Assembly: GCA_026414765.1 (NCBI GenBank)
Contig: JAOAIJ010000010.1
Location: 1 to 64,000 of the forward strand
Source: Clostridia bacterium
Lineage (GTDB): Bacteria; Bacillota; Clostridia; Acetivibrionales; DSM-27016
Reading direction: 5' to 3'
DNA: 64,000 bases
In this document: positions 38,038-46,158 of the stretch, in pieces
How the letters are laid out: each line of letters opens with the position of its first letter
How positions within the stretch are numbered: the first letter of the stretch is position 1
The notes under the pieces: generated by a model
The model's input: the letters and a program-made list of their open reading frames with translations, nothing else
Databases searched by the model: none
What the model was told of the DNA's origin: nothing
Made by a program: the position numbers and the translations under genes

Positions 38038-38724
38038 TTATTTTGTTCTGATTTTTAAATCGGGAATCGTACCTAAAACTTTAAGTCCAAAAATGTCTTC
38101 TACATCATCAATTGTCTTTAACGTATCATCCAGCTCCTCTATAAGGAAAATAATTAATAATGACAATAATAGTCCGACTACTCCCCCCAAAAGTGCATTC
38201 TTTTTAAGATTAAACGGTATTGGTGAGCCTGGCTGGTCAGCCTTATCAATAATAACAACATTTTCAGTTTTCATCAGTTCGTGTACTTTCTGAATAAAAA
38301 CCTCGCTTGCTTTATTTGCTATTAATTGAGCTACTTTAGGGTCAATATGCTTGACCTTTAACTCAAGTATTCTTGTATCAGGCTTTAGATTAACACTCAT
38401 TATGTTTACATAATCACGATAAGTAATACTACTTATTGCCAGATCTTCAATAACTGCCTTACCCACAAGCTTGCTTTTAATGATTTCTTTAAACTCTTTA
38501 ACAAGCTGCTGATCTACAAGCACGTCATTGTATGATATTATCTCAGTTACATTTCCAATTTCACTTGAATTATTTTTAATTACTAATAAGGTAGCACTAG
38601 CTTCATACAGAGGTATATAATTACTATAATATATGTACGTAGTTGCTGAGCTTGATAAAACAGACAACAAAATAACTAACCAAATTTTTTTGATAATAAT
38701 ATAAAAATAGTACTTTATATCCAC
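38038..38724 (-). CDS. Wzz/CapA-type chain-length and kinase activator protein
   Basis: A 228-aa membrane protein with two transmembrane helices (LVILLSVLSSSATTYIYY near the N-terminus and LLGGVVGLLLSLLIIFLIEE near the C-terminus), a Wzz extracytoplasmic domain and the Pro-rich signature ADQPGSPIPFN before the second helix. It controls chain length and activates the BY-kinase. Start: GTG 38724 is preferred because AAAGGTG lies 6 nt upstream and family members begin VDIKYYFYIIIKKIW; the ATG at 38754 has no ribosome-binding site. It is the first gene of the exopolysaccharide operon. Confidence 0.88.
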   Translation of the reverse strand: MDIKYYFYIIIKKIWLVILLSVLSSSATTYIYYSNYIPLYEASATLLVIKNNSSEIGNVTEIISYNDVLVDQQLVKEFKEIIKSKLVGKAVIEDLAISSITYRDYVNIMSVNLKPDTRILELKVKHIDPKVAQLIANKASEVFIQKVHELMKTENVVIIDKADQPGSPIPFNLKKNALLGGVVGLLLSLLIIFLIEELDDTLKTIDDVEDIFGLKVLGTIPDLKIRTK

Positions 38725-38791
38725 TGTAAACACCTTTTTTCTGTCAGCCGACATTGTGTGCTTAATAAGCTGACTAATATTATATATAGAT

Positions 38792-38830
38792 AAAAAAAGA
38801 GCCCTTTAAACAAAATTTAAACTCTGCTCT
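38792..38830 (-). terminator. Leader terminator (attenuator) of the exopolysaccharide operon
   Basis: On the minus strand, AGAGC...GCTCT encloses an inner TTTAAA/TTTAAA stem and is followed by seven T. It lies between the operon promoter (38903-38931) and the first gene. A terminator in this place would stop transcripts before the genes unless antitermination occurs. Confidence 0.65.
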
Positions 38831-38902
38831 TAATATACTAAAAAGTAGTGATTACGTTATTAATTACAAAATAATAGCCAAATTTTATACCTATTATATA
38901 AA

Positions 38903-38931
38903 ATTATACAACCGGCAATACTTAAAGTCAA
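38903..38931 (-). promoter_or_regulatory. Promoter of the exopolysaccharide operon
   Basis: TTGACT (-35, 38931-38926), a 17-bp spacer and TATAAT (-10, 38908-38903) on the minus strand. Transcription would begin near 38896, giving a leader of about 170 nt to the GTG at 38724 that contains the attenuator. Confidence 0.75.
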
Positions 38932-38946
38932 TTAATTGTTGATATA

Positions 38947-38953
38947 TGTCGAA
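38947..38953 (+). promoter_or_regulatory. Spo0A box candidate upstream of the exopolysaccharide promoter
   Basis: A perfect TGTCGAA lies about 16 bp upstream of the -35 of the exopolysaccharide promoter, a typical place for activation or repression by Spo0A. Support is by consensus only. Confidence 0.4.
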
Positions 38954-38964
38954 TTTTATAAATC

Positions 38965-38985
38965 AGGGGGCCTCGACGGCCCCCT
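38965..38985 (-). terminator. Strong hairpin after the FN3/PA14 gene
   Basis: An 8-bp stem, AGGGGGCC/GGCCCCCT, with loop TCGAC, 48 bp past the stop codon of the surface protein gene. No long T run follows on the minus strand, only GATTTATAAAATT, so termination efficiency may be low. Confidence 0.6.
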
Positions 38986-39033
38986 ACCCAACCTGCAATT
39001 TTTTTATCAAATTAATCTATTGTGCTAGTTGAT

Positions 39034-42000
39034 TTATGTATTAGCTACTGCTACAAGGCTCCACTCCCCGGTGCCCGACGAATTTTTCGCCCGTACCCTA
39101 TAAACGTGTTGTGTTCCTGACAATTCATCACTTAAAGTAAAACTAGTATTTGCAGTACTACCTGCTACCAAGCCATCAACCTCAATTTCATAATATTCAG
39201 CACCTATTACCGTGTCCCATGTTAACAGAGAGTCTGTATTACTGAATTTGAGATTTAGCGGAATTTCCGGAACCGGACTATACAGCTGGCTTTGAGGTAT
39301 TATTTCTTTAGCCAGTCTGTCGCACGACCACATAAGCTTCATAGACGCAGCTCCTGTATAGTCAAAATACTCAAGTCTTATCTCATATTTCTGTCCAGCG
39401 GTAAGGTCTATAGTTCCGACTTCTTCTCCGAAGGAATCCGTCCATCTGTCAATTATCTTCTGTCCGTTTACCCATAACCTTACTCCGTTGTCTGCAAAGG
39501 CATGGAATTTATATGTTCCAGTATACCTTGGCTCGACGTACCCTGTCCATCTTACGCTGAAAAATTCGTTTTTTACTGAAGTATCAGGCGAACCTGTCCC
39601 CCAATTAAAGTCTATAGAACTGTCAATCCTTGTGAGTATTTTTGTATCCAGGTTCCAGCCATTAAAGTACTCTGCACTTAATCCATTACCGTTTCCAACT
39701 GGCGCAAGCAGTGTCCTTTTTGCAAGGGCTGAACTCCACTCACCTGTACCTGATGAATTCTTTGCCCTAACTCTGTAAGTATGTTGTGAGTCGGGTTGCA
39801 AGCCTGTATGCGTATAACTTGTACCTGTTCCGTTACTTATTACAGTACCGTCAACCTCTATATCATACCCTTCAGCTTCTATTACACTTCCCCATGTAAC
39901 CGTGATTGTCGTCTCTGTTCCATTAGCACTTATACCTGAAGGTGTCTCCGGTACCGGCAGATACAGATAACTCTGAGGGATCACTTCCTTGCTCTGCTTA
40001 TCACTGGACCACATAAGCTTTACAGATGCTGCCCCTGTATAGTCGAAATATTCAAGTCTTATCTCATATTTCTGTCCTGCGACAAGGTCTATAGTTCCTA
40101 CTTCTTCTCCGAAGGAATCCGTCCATCTGTCAATTATCTTCTGCCCGTTTACCCATAACCTTACTCCGTTGTCTGCAAAGGCATGGAACTTATATGTTCC
40201 GGTATACTTAGCCAGGACATAGCCTGTCCATCTTGCACTGAAGAATTCACTCTTTACCGAAGTATCAGGAGAACCTGTTCCCCAGTTGAAATTAACTGCG
40301 CTGTCTATCCTTGTAAGCTTCTTGGTATCCAGATTCCACCCGTTAAAGTATTCTGCCTTTAATCCTGTCCCATTACCCTGTGCAGGTAATGTCCTCACCG
40401 TTACAGGCGCACTCCACTCTCCTGCACCGGAATTATTCTTTGCTCTCACCCTGTAAACATACTGTGTATCAGGGAGTAATTTTGTATGTAAATAATTATT
40501 GTTATTTGCTTCGCCAACATATGCCCCATTAATCTCAATATCATATTTTTCTGCACCAAGTACACTATCCCATGTTATTGAAATCTCAGATTCAGAGGAA
40601 AGAGATAATATATTTGCCGGACTATCAGGAGTCGGGCAATATAACTGGCTCTGAGGGATTATTTCCTTTGCCAGTCTGTCACACGACCACATAAGCTTTA
40701 CAGATGCTGCCCCTGTATAGTCGAAATACTCAAGTCTTATCTCATATTTCTGTCCTGCAACAAGGTCTACAGTCCCCACTTCTTCCCCAAAGGAGTTAGT
40801 CCATCTATCGACTATCTTCTGCCCGTTTACCCATAACCTTACTCCGTTATCCCCAAAGACATAAAACTTATATGTTGTTGTATATCTTGGTTGGACATAA
40901 CCTGTCCACCTTGCACTGAAGAATTCACTCTTTACTGAAGAATCAGGCGTACCTGTTCCCCAATTGAAGTTAACAGTACTGTCTATCCTTGTAAGTTTCT
41001 TGGTATCCAGATTCCACCCGTTAAAGTATTCTGCTTTTAGTCCTTTACCAATACCAACCGGTGCAAAATTAGTACGCTGCACAACCGGAGCGCTCCATCC
41101 ACTAGCCCCACTGCCGTTTACTGCTCTTACCCTATAAGTATATTGAGTATCGGCATACAACCCGTTATGTACAAAACTTGTAGATTCATTACATTTTATT
41201 ACTACTCCATCAGCCTCAACTTCATAGCCCGATGCCCCCTCCGCTTTATCCCATGTGACAGTAATGGTATTGTCCGTTGGAGACGTATTAATATTTTGAG
41301 GCGTTGATGGCTTAGAGATTTTGCTAATTGTCCCGATCACTACACTCCACTCGCCTGTAGCCGAATCATTCCGTGCTCTTACCCTGTATGTATGCTCCGA
41401 ACCTGCCTCCAGACTTTCATGTGTAAAGCTTGGTGCCTGTACGCTCACAATAGCGCCATCATCTATTTCTACATCATAACCTGTCGCGCCAGGAACTGTA
41501 TCCCATTCCAATGTAATAGTACTTTCAGTGTTAAACGCCCTGAAATTATCAGGTACTCCTAACTGGGTCACCCTAGTCTGCATTATGCTCCATTCGCCCG
41601 AAACAACCGCAGTTTTTGCTCTTACTCTGAATGAGTACACTGTACCGGGAAGGGGATTGATATCAGTATAAGATGTATTATCACCCAGCTCCACTACAGT
41701 TCCGTTTACTTCAATTTCATAGCTTGTAGCACCTGAAACTGCATCCCATATTATAGTGATACCCGTTTCATTTACTACTGAGCTGATGTTTGAAGGTGTG
41801 CCCAATGATGTACTGTTAGTTACCGAATCGCTCCAGTCTCCTGTTACATCCTGAGTTTTTGCCCTCACTCTGTATACATACTGAGTTCCTGGAACAATCC
41901 CGCTGATTGTGTAAGTAGTCGCCTCAGCATTATCTGCAAGATTTTCATTGATTTCTATATCATAACCTGTTGCTCCTGTTACAGGCTCCCAGGTAATCGT

Positions 42001-44199
42001 TAAAGAGTCCCCGTTCACACTCTCTGTGATACCTGAAGGAATTCCGAGTAGTGTTGCCTTTGCTACAGCATTACTATACTCTCCTAAAGCATTTCCAGCC
42101 TTAGCCCTTACTCTATATACATGATTTCCTCCAGGTATCAAGCCGTCATGGGTATAGGAAGTAACATTTCCAGCATCTATTACACTTCCATCAACTTCAA
42201 CGTCATACCCTTCCGCGCCTTTAATTGCTTCCCAAATAACAGTAATTGTATTCTCTGTTGCTGCACAGCTCACATTCTGTGGTACCCCAACAGGTATAAC
42301 CGCATTAACAGGAACACTCCAATTTCCAACAATAAACGCGGTCCTGGCTCTTACACGGTATACATAACTGTAACCCGGTGTCACATCACTAATTGTATAG
42401 CTGGTACTTGTACCGTTATCTGTTATGGTGCCGTTTACTTCTATATCATAACCTACAGCCCCATCGACAGCATTCCATTGTGTTAATATACTGTCTTCAG
42501 TTACAGATGCGGTCACATTTTGAGGAATTCCAAACAAAGTATTTACTGTAGTACTCCCACTCCACTCCCCGGCTATCAGACTATTCTTTGCTTTTACCCT
42601 ATATGTATGAGTAGTTCCGGGCAGTAGTCCGGTATGAACATAAGAAGTATTTGTCCCATTTTCAATTACATTGCCGTCAACTTCAATTTCATAACTCTCC
42701 GCTCCTGCCACTCCATCCCAGGTAAGAGTAATCTCATTTCCTGACGGTGTGACATTAAAATACGAAGGAACTCCCAGCTTTGTTACCTGACTTGCAATAT
42801 CTGACCATTCACTCCGGGCATAAGCAGTCTTTGCCCTAACCCTGTAAACATGCTGTGTTCCCGGATTTAAGCCACTAAATCTATAAGAAGTTGCTTCACC
42901 TACATCTATGGCAGTTCCGTCAGCTTCTGCTTCATAACCGTCAGCTCCTGCCACCGGATTCCATGCTAAGGTTATAGATGTTTCGTCACATACAGTCGAC
43001 AATCCGGAAGGTGTGTCCAATAGTGTTATTGCAGTTACAGGCTGACTCTTCTCACTTTCGGCAAAAGCTGTCTTAGCCTTCACTGTATAGGAATGCATGG
43101 TACCGGGTATAATATCTGCGTGTGTATACTCTGTATCCTGACCGCTGTATATTACTGTACCGTTTTCTTCAACATCATAGCTAGTCGCTCCCTCAACCTT
43201 ATCCCATCCTATTGTGATATATGTGGTATTCGGTTTTACTATTACATTTAAAGGTTTATCCAACAGAGTCGTTTTATCAACAACCGAGCTCCAGTAACTG
43301 GCAGTACCGATACCTCTTGTTCTGACCCTATACTTGTGAGCAGTACCCGGCGTAATATTTTTATGGACGTATTTTGTATCTGTACTGTTGTTTACAATAA
43401 CCCCATCAACCTCTATATCATATCCAGCAGCCCAATTGACCTTATTCCATGTAACAGTAACAGAGTTAAAATCTGCATCTGCAGATATACTGACAGGTGC
43501 AGAAATATAAGGCTTTCTTGCCGCTGACTTATTTGCAGTAGCTTTAAGGGTAGTGCCGTCAGGATTTTTTATTGTCCAGACCAAAGTGTCTCCACTGAAT
43601 ACAGTTGAAAATTTATCGATCTGAAGACCTGATGAAAATACAGCAGGGGGAATAGTAGTTTCATCTGTCACAGTCCCTGTAAACATTGAGTCGGCTTGAG
43701 GTACATCGATAGAAAAAGAGTTGATATTCAGCCATCCCCAGAATGCTGTACAGGTTCCATCCGAATTTAGCACCACATATTCCAGTATTGGCTTAACAGG
43801 AGCTGCGACCACTTTCTTAACAGGATTGCTCCATTCACTTACTTCTGTTGAATACCTTGCTCTCACTCTGTATGTATGCCACGATTTTGGTTCCAGATTT
43901 TTGTGTATATATGTATTGCTTTTTTTATTATCTTTTACTACACCATCTATTTCTATATCATACCCTGTAGCTTTGGATTCTTTATTCCACTTAACGAATA
44001 CCGTAGTGCCTATTAGCTCAGCTTTAAGATTCTTTGGAATACCCAGCTTACTTTCTTTTTTATCGGATTTTTCATTTTTAGCAATAGTGCTATCCGAAGA
44101 TATGCGGTTTAATATACTTTCATTCGCAATTGCGAAAGTCTGTACAGGGAATATGAACAGCATTAAAATCGCAACTAATGTACTAAGCCTTTTCCCCAT
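39034..44199 (-). CDS. Giant secreted protein with 14 FN3 and 3 PA14 domains
   Basis: A 1,721-aa protein with a signal peptide (LSTLVAILMLFIFPVQTFAIA). FN3 domain 1 is at about residues 50-135; an unclassified stretch of about 100 residues follows, then FN3 domains 2-11 in tandem, each marked by GYDIEVDG-like and HxYRVRAK-like motifs. The last third alternates PA14-FN3-PA14-FN3-PA14-FN3. PA14 domains have LKAEYFNGWNLD, GVRLWVNGQKI and YEIRLEYFDYTG, and are carbohydrate-binding in many proteins. No LPXTG, SLH or dockerin module is present, so it is probably released or held non-covalently. Start: ATG behind GGGGGGTTGGG. A role in the matrix or adhesion is inferred from the neighbouring exopolysaccharide operon. 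Confidence 0.85.
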   Translation of the reverse strand: MGKRLSTLVAILMLFIFPVQTFAIANESILNRISSDSTIAKNEKSDKKESKLGIPKNLKAELIGTTVFVKWNKESKATGYDIEIDGVVKDNKKSNTYIHKNLEPKSWHTYRVRARYSTEVSEWSNPVKKVVAAPVKPILEYVVLNSDGTCTAFWGWLNINSFSIDVPQADSMFTGTVTDETTIPPAVFSSGLQIDKFSTVFSGDTLVWTIKNPDGTTLKATANKSAARKPYISAPVSISADADFNSVTVTWNKVNWAAGYDIEVDGVIVNNSTDTKYVHKNITPGTAHKYRVRTRGIGTASYWSSVVDKTTLLDKPLNVIVKPNTTYITIGWDKVEGATSYDVEENGTVIYSGQDTEYTHADIIPGTMHSYTVKAKTAFAESEKSQPVTAITLLDTPSGLSTVCDETSITLAWNPVAGADGYEAEADGTAIDVGEATSYRFSGLNPGTQHVYRVRAKTAYARSEWSDIASQVTKLGVPSYFNVTPSGNEITLTWDGVAGAESYEIEVDGNVIENGTNTSYVHTGLLPGTTHTYRVKAKNSLIAGEWSGSTTVNTLFGIPQNVTASVTEDSILTQWNAVDGAVGYDIEVNGTITDNGTSTSYTISDVTPGYSYVYRVRARTAFIVGNWSVPVNAVIPVGVPQNVSCAATENTITVIWEAIKGAEGYDVEVDGSVIDAGNVTSYTHDGLIPGGNHVYRVRAKAGNALGEYSNAVAKATLLGIPSGITESVNGDSLTITWEPVTGATGYDIEINENLADNAEATTYTISGIVPGTQYVYRVRAKTQDVTGDWSDSVTNSTSLGTPSNISSVVNETGITIIWDAVSGATSYEIEVNGTVVELGDNTSYTDINPLPGTVYSFRVRAKTAVVSGEWSIMQTRVTQLGVPDNFRAFNTESTITLEWDTVPGATGYDVEIDDGAIVSVQAPSFTHESLEAGSEHTYRVRARNDSATGEWSVVIGTISKISKPSTPQNINTSPTDNTITVTWDKAEGASGYEVEADGVVIKCNESTSFVHNGLYADTQYTYRVRAVNGSGASGWSAPVVQRTNFAPVGIGKGLKAEYFNGWNLDTKKLTRIDSTVNFNWGTGTPDSSVKSEFFSARWTGYVQPRYTTTYKFYVFGDNGVRLWVNGQKIVDRWTNSFGEEVGTVDLVAGQKYEIRLEYFDYTGAASVKLMWSCDRLAKEIIPQSQLYCPTPDSPANILSLSSESEISITWDSVLGAEKYDIEINGAYVGEANNNNYLHTKLLPDTQYVYRVRAKNNSGAGEWSAPVTVRTLPAQGNGTGLKAEYFNGWNLDTKKLTRIDSAVNFNWGTGSPDTSVKSEFFSARWTGYVLAKYTGTYKFHAFADNGVRLWVNGQKIIDRWTDSFGEEVGTIDLVAGQKYEIRLEYFDYTGAASVKLMWSSDKQSKEVIPQSYLYLPVPETPSGISANGTETTITVTWGSVIEAEGYDIEVDGTVISNGTGTSYTHTGLQPDSQHTYRVRAKNSSGTGEWSSALAKRTLLAPVGNGNGLSAEYFNGWNLDTKILTRIDSSIDFNWGTGSPDTSVKNEFFSVRWTGYVEPRYTGTYKFHAFADNGVRLWVNGQKIIDRWTDSFGEEVGTIDLTAGQKYEIRLEYFDYTGAASMKLMWSCDRLAKEIIPQSQLYSPVPEIPLNLKFSNTDSLLTWDTVIGAEYYEIEVDGLVAGSTANTSFTLSDELSGTQHVYRVRAKNSSGTGEWSLVAVANT
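39275..39700 (-). repeat. PA14-coding DNA repeat, copy 3
   Basis: This is the segment of the surface protein gene encoding the third PA14 domain. It is very similar at DNA level to the copies at about 39957-40385 and 40634-41060; stretches around the SFGEEVG and YEIRLEYFDYTG codons are almost identical, implying recent duplication or gene conversion. Confidence 0.75.
39957..40385 (-). repeat. PA14-coding DNA repeat, copy 2
   Basis: Second PA14 segment. It shares with copy 3 the codons for FHAFADNGVRLWVNGQKIID nearly base for base, and with copy 1 those for LDTKKLTRID. Confidence 0.75.
40634..41060 (-). repeat. PA14-coding DNA repeat, copy 1
   Basis: First PA14 segment. It is slightly more divergent (FYVFGDNGVRLWVNG, DRWTNSFGEEVGTVDL) but still highly similar in DNA to the other two. 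Confidence 0.75.
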
Positions 44200-44271
44200 T
44201 TTCCCAACCCCCCTATATAAAAGGTAATATTTAAATAAATATATAATATAAAATAATTACCGGTTAAGCTT

Positions 44272-44370
44272 TCATTGTGCTAAAAAAGGCATACTTAGCC
44301 ATTTACCAAGTTGCCTGATTAATACCAGTTTCATCTTTTGTTTTTTATCGCCCAAAGGAACTATTTTCAT
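44272..44370 (-). CDS. Small ORF (32 aa) in the leader of the FN3/PA14 gene
   Basis: A 32-codon frame starting ATG at 44370, with GGGAG five nt upstream, and ending TGA at 44272, 72 bp before the ATG of the giant protein. The peptide begins MKIVPLGDKKQKMKLVLIRQ and is basic and partly hydrophobic. It follows a sigma-A-like promoter by about 27 nt, so it would be the first translated frame of the transcript. It matches no family I know; it could be a leader peptide, a small regulator or a chance frame. Confidence 0.45.
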   Translation of the reverse strand: MKIVPLGDKKQKMKLVLIRQLGKWLSMPFLAQ

Positions 44371-44403
44371 AGGTCTCCCGGACTATAAACTTATACATAA
44401 TAT

Positions 44404-44431
44404 ATTATAGATTAAATTCGACAAAAATCAA
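44404..44431 (-). promoter_or_regulatory. Promoter of the small ORF and FN3/PA14 gene
   Basis: TTGATT (-35, 44431-44426), a 16-bp spacer and TATAAT (-10, 44409-44404) on the minus strand. The spacer contains a TGTCGAA box. Confidence 0.6.
44417..44423 (-). promoter_or_regulatory. Spo0A box candidate inside the FN3/PA14 promoter
   Basis: A perfect TGTCGAA between the -35 and -10 elements of the promoter at 44404-44431. Binding there would be expected to repress. Confidence 0.4.
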
Positions 44432-44552
44432 GACATTTTTTGGCTTTACTGCTTGTAATTTGTAAAATAATATAGTATTGCGTTTATCCCTTCTATATAT
44501 TTGTATCAGATAAACTAAGCGACTATGAAAAAAGAGGGTTTTTTATTAATAA

Positions 44553-44559
44553 TGTCGAA
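44553..44559 (+). promoter_or_regulatory. Spo0A box candidate upstream of the RiPP cluster
   Basis: A perfect TGTCGAA about 40 bp upstream of the first RiPP gene. A possible promoter, TTGTAT (44501-44506)-17-TATGAA (44524-44529), lies just before it, so the box would be near +17 and could repress. The promoter assignment is weak. Confidence 0.35.
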
Positions 44560-44599
44560 ATATACAGATTAACAAAATATTTCTATAGGAGGGCTGCCA

Positions 44600-44866
44600 G
44601 TGAAAATCAAAGAAGGTTTCCTGCTCCGTGAAATTGCCGGGTCATGGGTAGTAGTGCCTGTGGGTAATCGGGTAGTCGAGTTTAATGGTTTATTGACCCT
44701 TAGTGAAAGCGGCGCACTCCTGTGGAGATTAATGGAAAAAGGTACAGAGAAGGACGCATTGGTTGGATTACTCCTGAAAGAATATGATATCGATAGTACT
44801 ACTGCAGAAGCTGACGTAGAAGAGTTTATATCATTAGTATCTGAAAAAGGGTTGTTTGAACGATGA
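44600..44866 (+). CDS. PqqD-family RiPP recognition element protein
   Basis: An 88-aa stand-alone PqqD-like domain: a winged-helix-type fold with VVPVGNRVVEFNGLLTLSES and ALLWRLMEKGTEKDALVGLL, then the C-terminal helix TTAEADVEEFISLVSEKGLF. Such RREs bind the leader peptide of a precursor and present it to the modifying enzyme; in lasso clusters the same fold is the B1 protein. GTG start with AGGAGGG at 6 nt. The stop overlaps the ATG of the radical SAM gene by 4 bp, so the two are translationally coupled. Confidence 0.9.
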   Translation: MKIKEGFLLREIAGSWVVVPVGNRVVEFNGLLTLSESGALLWRLMEKGTEKDALVGLLLKEYDIDSTTAEADVEEFISLVSEKGLFER

Positions 44867-45987
44867 GCACGTCATGGAGCCAGCTAAATGACAAGATAAT
44901 GGAACAGGCTGCGAAAAAAAAGGTGCCTGTCGTAGGGCAATTCGAATTAACTCCGCGCTGCAATCTACAATGCAAAATGTGCTATATATGCAGACGGGAA
45001 AATGATTATGAGATACTGGCTGAAGAAATTTCAGCCCACGCTTGGATACAGCTTGCCGCAGGTGCTCGCGATGCAGGAATGCTCTATCTGCTGCTTACCG
45101 GTGGAGAAGTATTTTTGCGGCAGGATTTTAAAACCATATATGAAGAAATCTCTATGATGGGATTTGTCACAGAAATATTTACTAATGCAACATTGATAAC
45201 ACCTCAGGTAGCAAAATGGCTTGGGAGAATCCCGCCCTCAAAAGTAGCAGTATCAATATACGGCGCCTCTCCCGAAACATACAGGGTAGTCTGCGGTAGT
45301 GCCAGCAGCTACGAACGTACTGTACGGGGTATAGATTTATTGCTGTCTGAGGGTATTACTGTAGATTTGAGAACAACCATAATAAAAGGAAATAAAAACG
45401 ATTTTACGAAGCTTGCAGACTTTGCAGAAAAGCGGAATCTTGAATTCGGGATTGTGAACTATATATCCCCCCGCCGGGAAAAGGGCGATACCTCCCCGGA
45501 AGCTGAACGCTTGTCTCCTGACGAGTTAGCCGAATTTGAAGTATATGTACAAAGCTATTATCAAGATAAGGACCCGGATAAGAAGGAAAATGAACAGACT
45601 TTTGAGAGCTGTTCTGATAATACTGCTGCCGATAGACTGAAAATATCCTATTTACCGGATAATTCATGCGAATCATTCAGATGTACAGCAGGACACAGTT
45701 CTTTTTGGATAACGTGGAATGGGCAAATGATACCTTGCGGACAAGTAAATACTCCCACAGTTTCCCTAATTAAGAACAATTTTTCTGAAGCCTGGACTAA
45801 GTTACAGCGTCTCTGTTCACGTGTCCCTGCCTGCAAAGAATGTGATATTTGTTCTCTTAGCGAGTATTGTATGTCATGCCCTGCAGTACTTGAAGCAGAA
45901 ACCGGAGCTTTTGATAAACCTTCACCATACCTTTGCGAGTTAGCAAAGAAAAGAATGAATCTGAAACTAATTAATAAAAATACATAA
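44863..45987 (+). CDS. Radical SAM/SPASM peptide maturase
   Basis: A 374-aa radical SAM enzyme. The SAM cluster motif is TPRCNLQCKMCYIC (C33-x3-C37-x2-C40), followed by the glycine-rich LLTGGEVFLR. The C-terminal SPASM domain begins CTAGHSSFWITWNGQMIPCG and continues with CKECDICSLSEYCMSCP and a final YLCELAK, enough Cys for two auxiliary [4Fe-4S] clusters. Such enzymes make thioether, C-C or C-O cross-links, or other changes, in ribosomal peptides. It is coupled to the PqqD gene upstream and followed after 31 bp by the 41-aa precursor gene. The exact bond formed cannot be read from sequence. Confidence 0.93.
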   Translation: MSTSWSQLNDKIMEQAAKKKVPVVGQFELTPRCNLQCKMCYICRRENDYEILAEEISAHAWIQLAAGARDAGMLYLLLTGGEVFLRQDFKTIYEEISMMGFVTEIFTNATLITPQVAKWLGRIPPSKVAVSIYGASPETYRVVCGSASSYERTVRGIDLLLSEGITVDLRTTIIKGNKNDFTKLADFAEKRNLEFGIVNYISPRREKGDTSPEAERLSPDELAEFEVYVQSYYQDKDPDKKENEQTFESCSDNTAADRLKISYLPDNSCESFRCTAGHSSFWITWNGQMIPCGQVNTPTVSLIKNNFSEAWTKLQRLCSRVPACKECDICSLSEYCMSCPAVLEAETGAFDKPSPYLCELAKKRMNLKLINKNT

Positions 45988-46018
45988 TTGTTCGTATTTA
46001 GTACCGGAGGTGTCTCTA

Positions 46019-46144
46019 ATGAAAAAATATGTAAAACCAACCCTTGAATTCGTTGAACTCAGGCCGGAAGAAAGACTGGCCGCATGTGTATTTGTAGGAC
46101 GAAACAAAGGGAGGAACTGTCCTCTGAACCGGACAGCCAGTTAA
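46019..46144 (+). CDS. RiPP precursor peptide (41 aa)
   Basis: A 41-codon frame with a strong ribosome-binding site (CGGAGG, then TGTCTCTA, then ATG). The leader begins MKKYVKPTLEFVELRPEERL and contains Y4-x2-P7-x-L9, the YxxPxL motif bound by RREs in lasso-peptide systems. The presumed core after the leader starts near residue 21 and reads AACVFVGRNKGRNCPLNRTA, then the final Ser41. It has two Cys (C23 and C34) and ends in Ser. Its place right behind the radical SAM gene, its size and its composition mark it as the substrate of the cluster. It falls below usual ORF length cut-offs. Confidence 0.85.
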   Translation: MKKYVKPTLEFVELRPEERLAACVFVGRNKGRNCPLNRTAS

Positions 46145-46158
46145 TTCGGACCATGTTA

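Noticed and set aside
42121-42486. Plus-strand frames opposite the FN3/PA14 gene
   Set aside because: They are shadows of the repetitive FN3 coding strand with low-complexity, Asn/Ile-rich translation and no start signals.
39034-44199. Repeated DNA taken as a CRISPR array or mobile repeats
   Set aside because: The repeats are in frame, of domain length and encode FN3 and PA14 folds; no short direct repeats with unique spacers are present anywhere in the window.
44371-44599. Cyclic-di-GMP or other riboswitch between the FN3/PA14 and RiPP units
   Set aside because: I looked for the GEMM core elements and other common aptamer cores; none could be aligned. The sequence is better explained by promoters, Spo0A-like boxes and the small ORF.
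46079-46087. LAAC in the precursor as a lipoprotein lipobox
   Set aside because: There is no hydrophobic signal segment before it; the leader is charged (VELRPEERL) and the peptide is handled by an RRE/radical SAM system.
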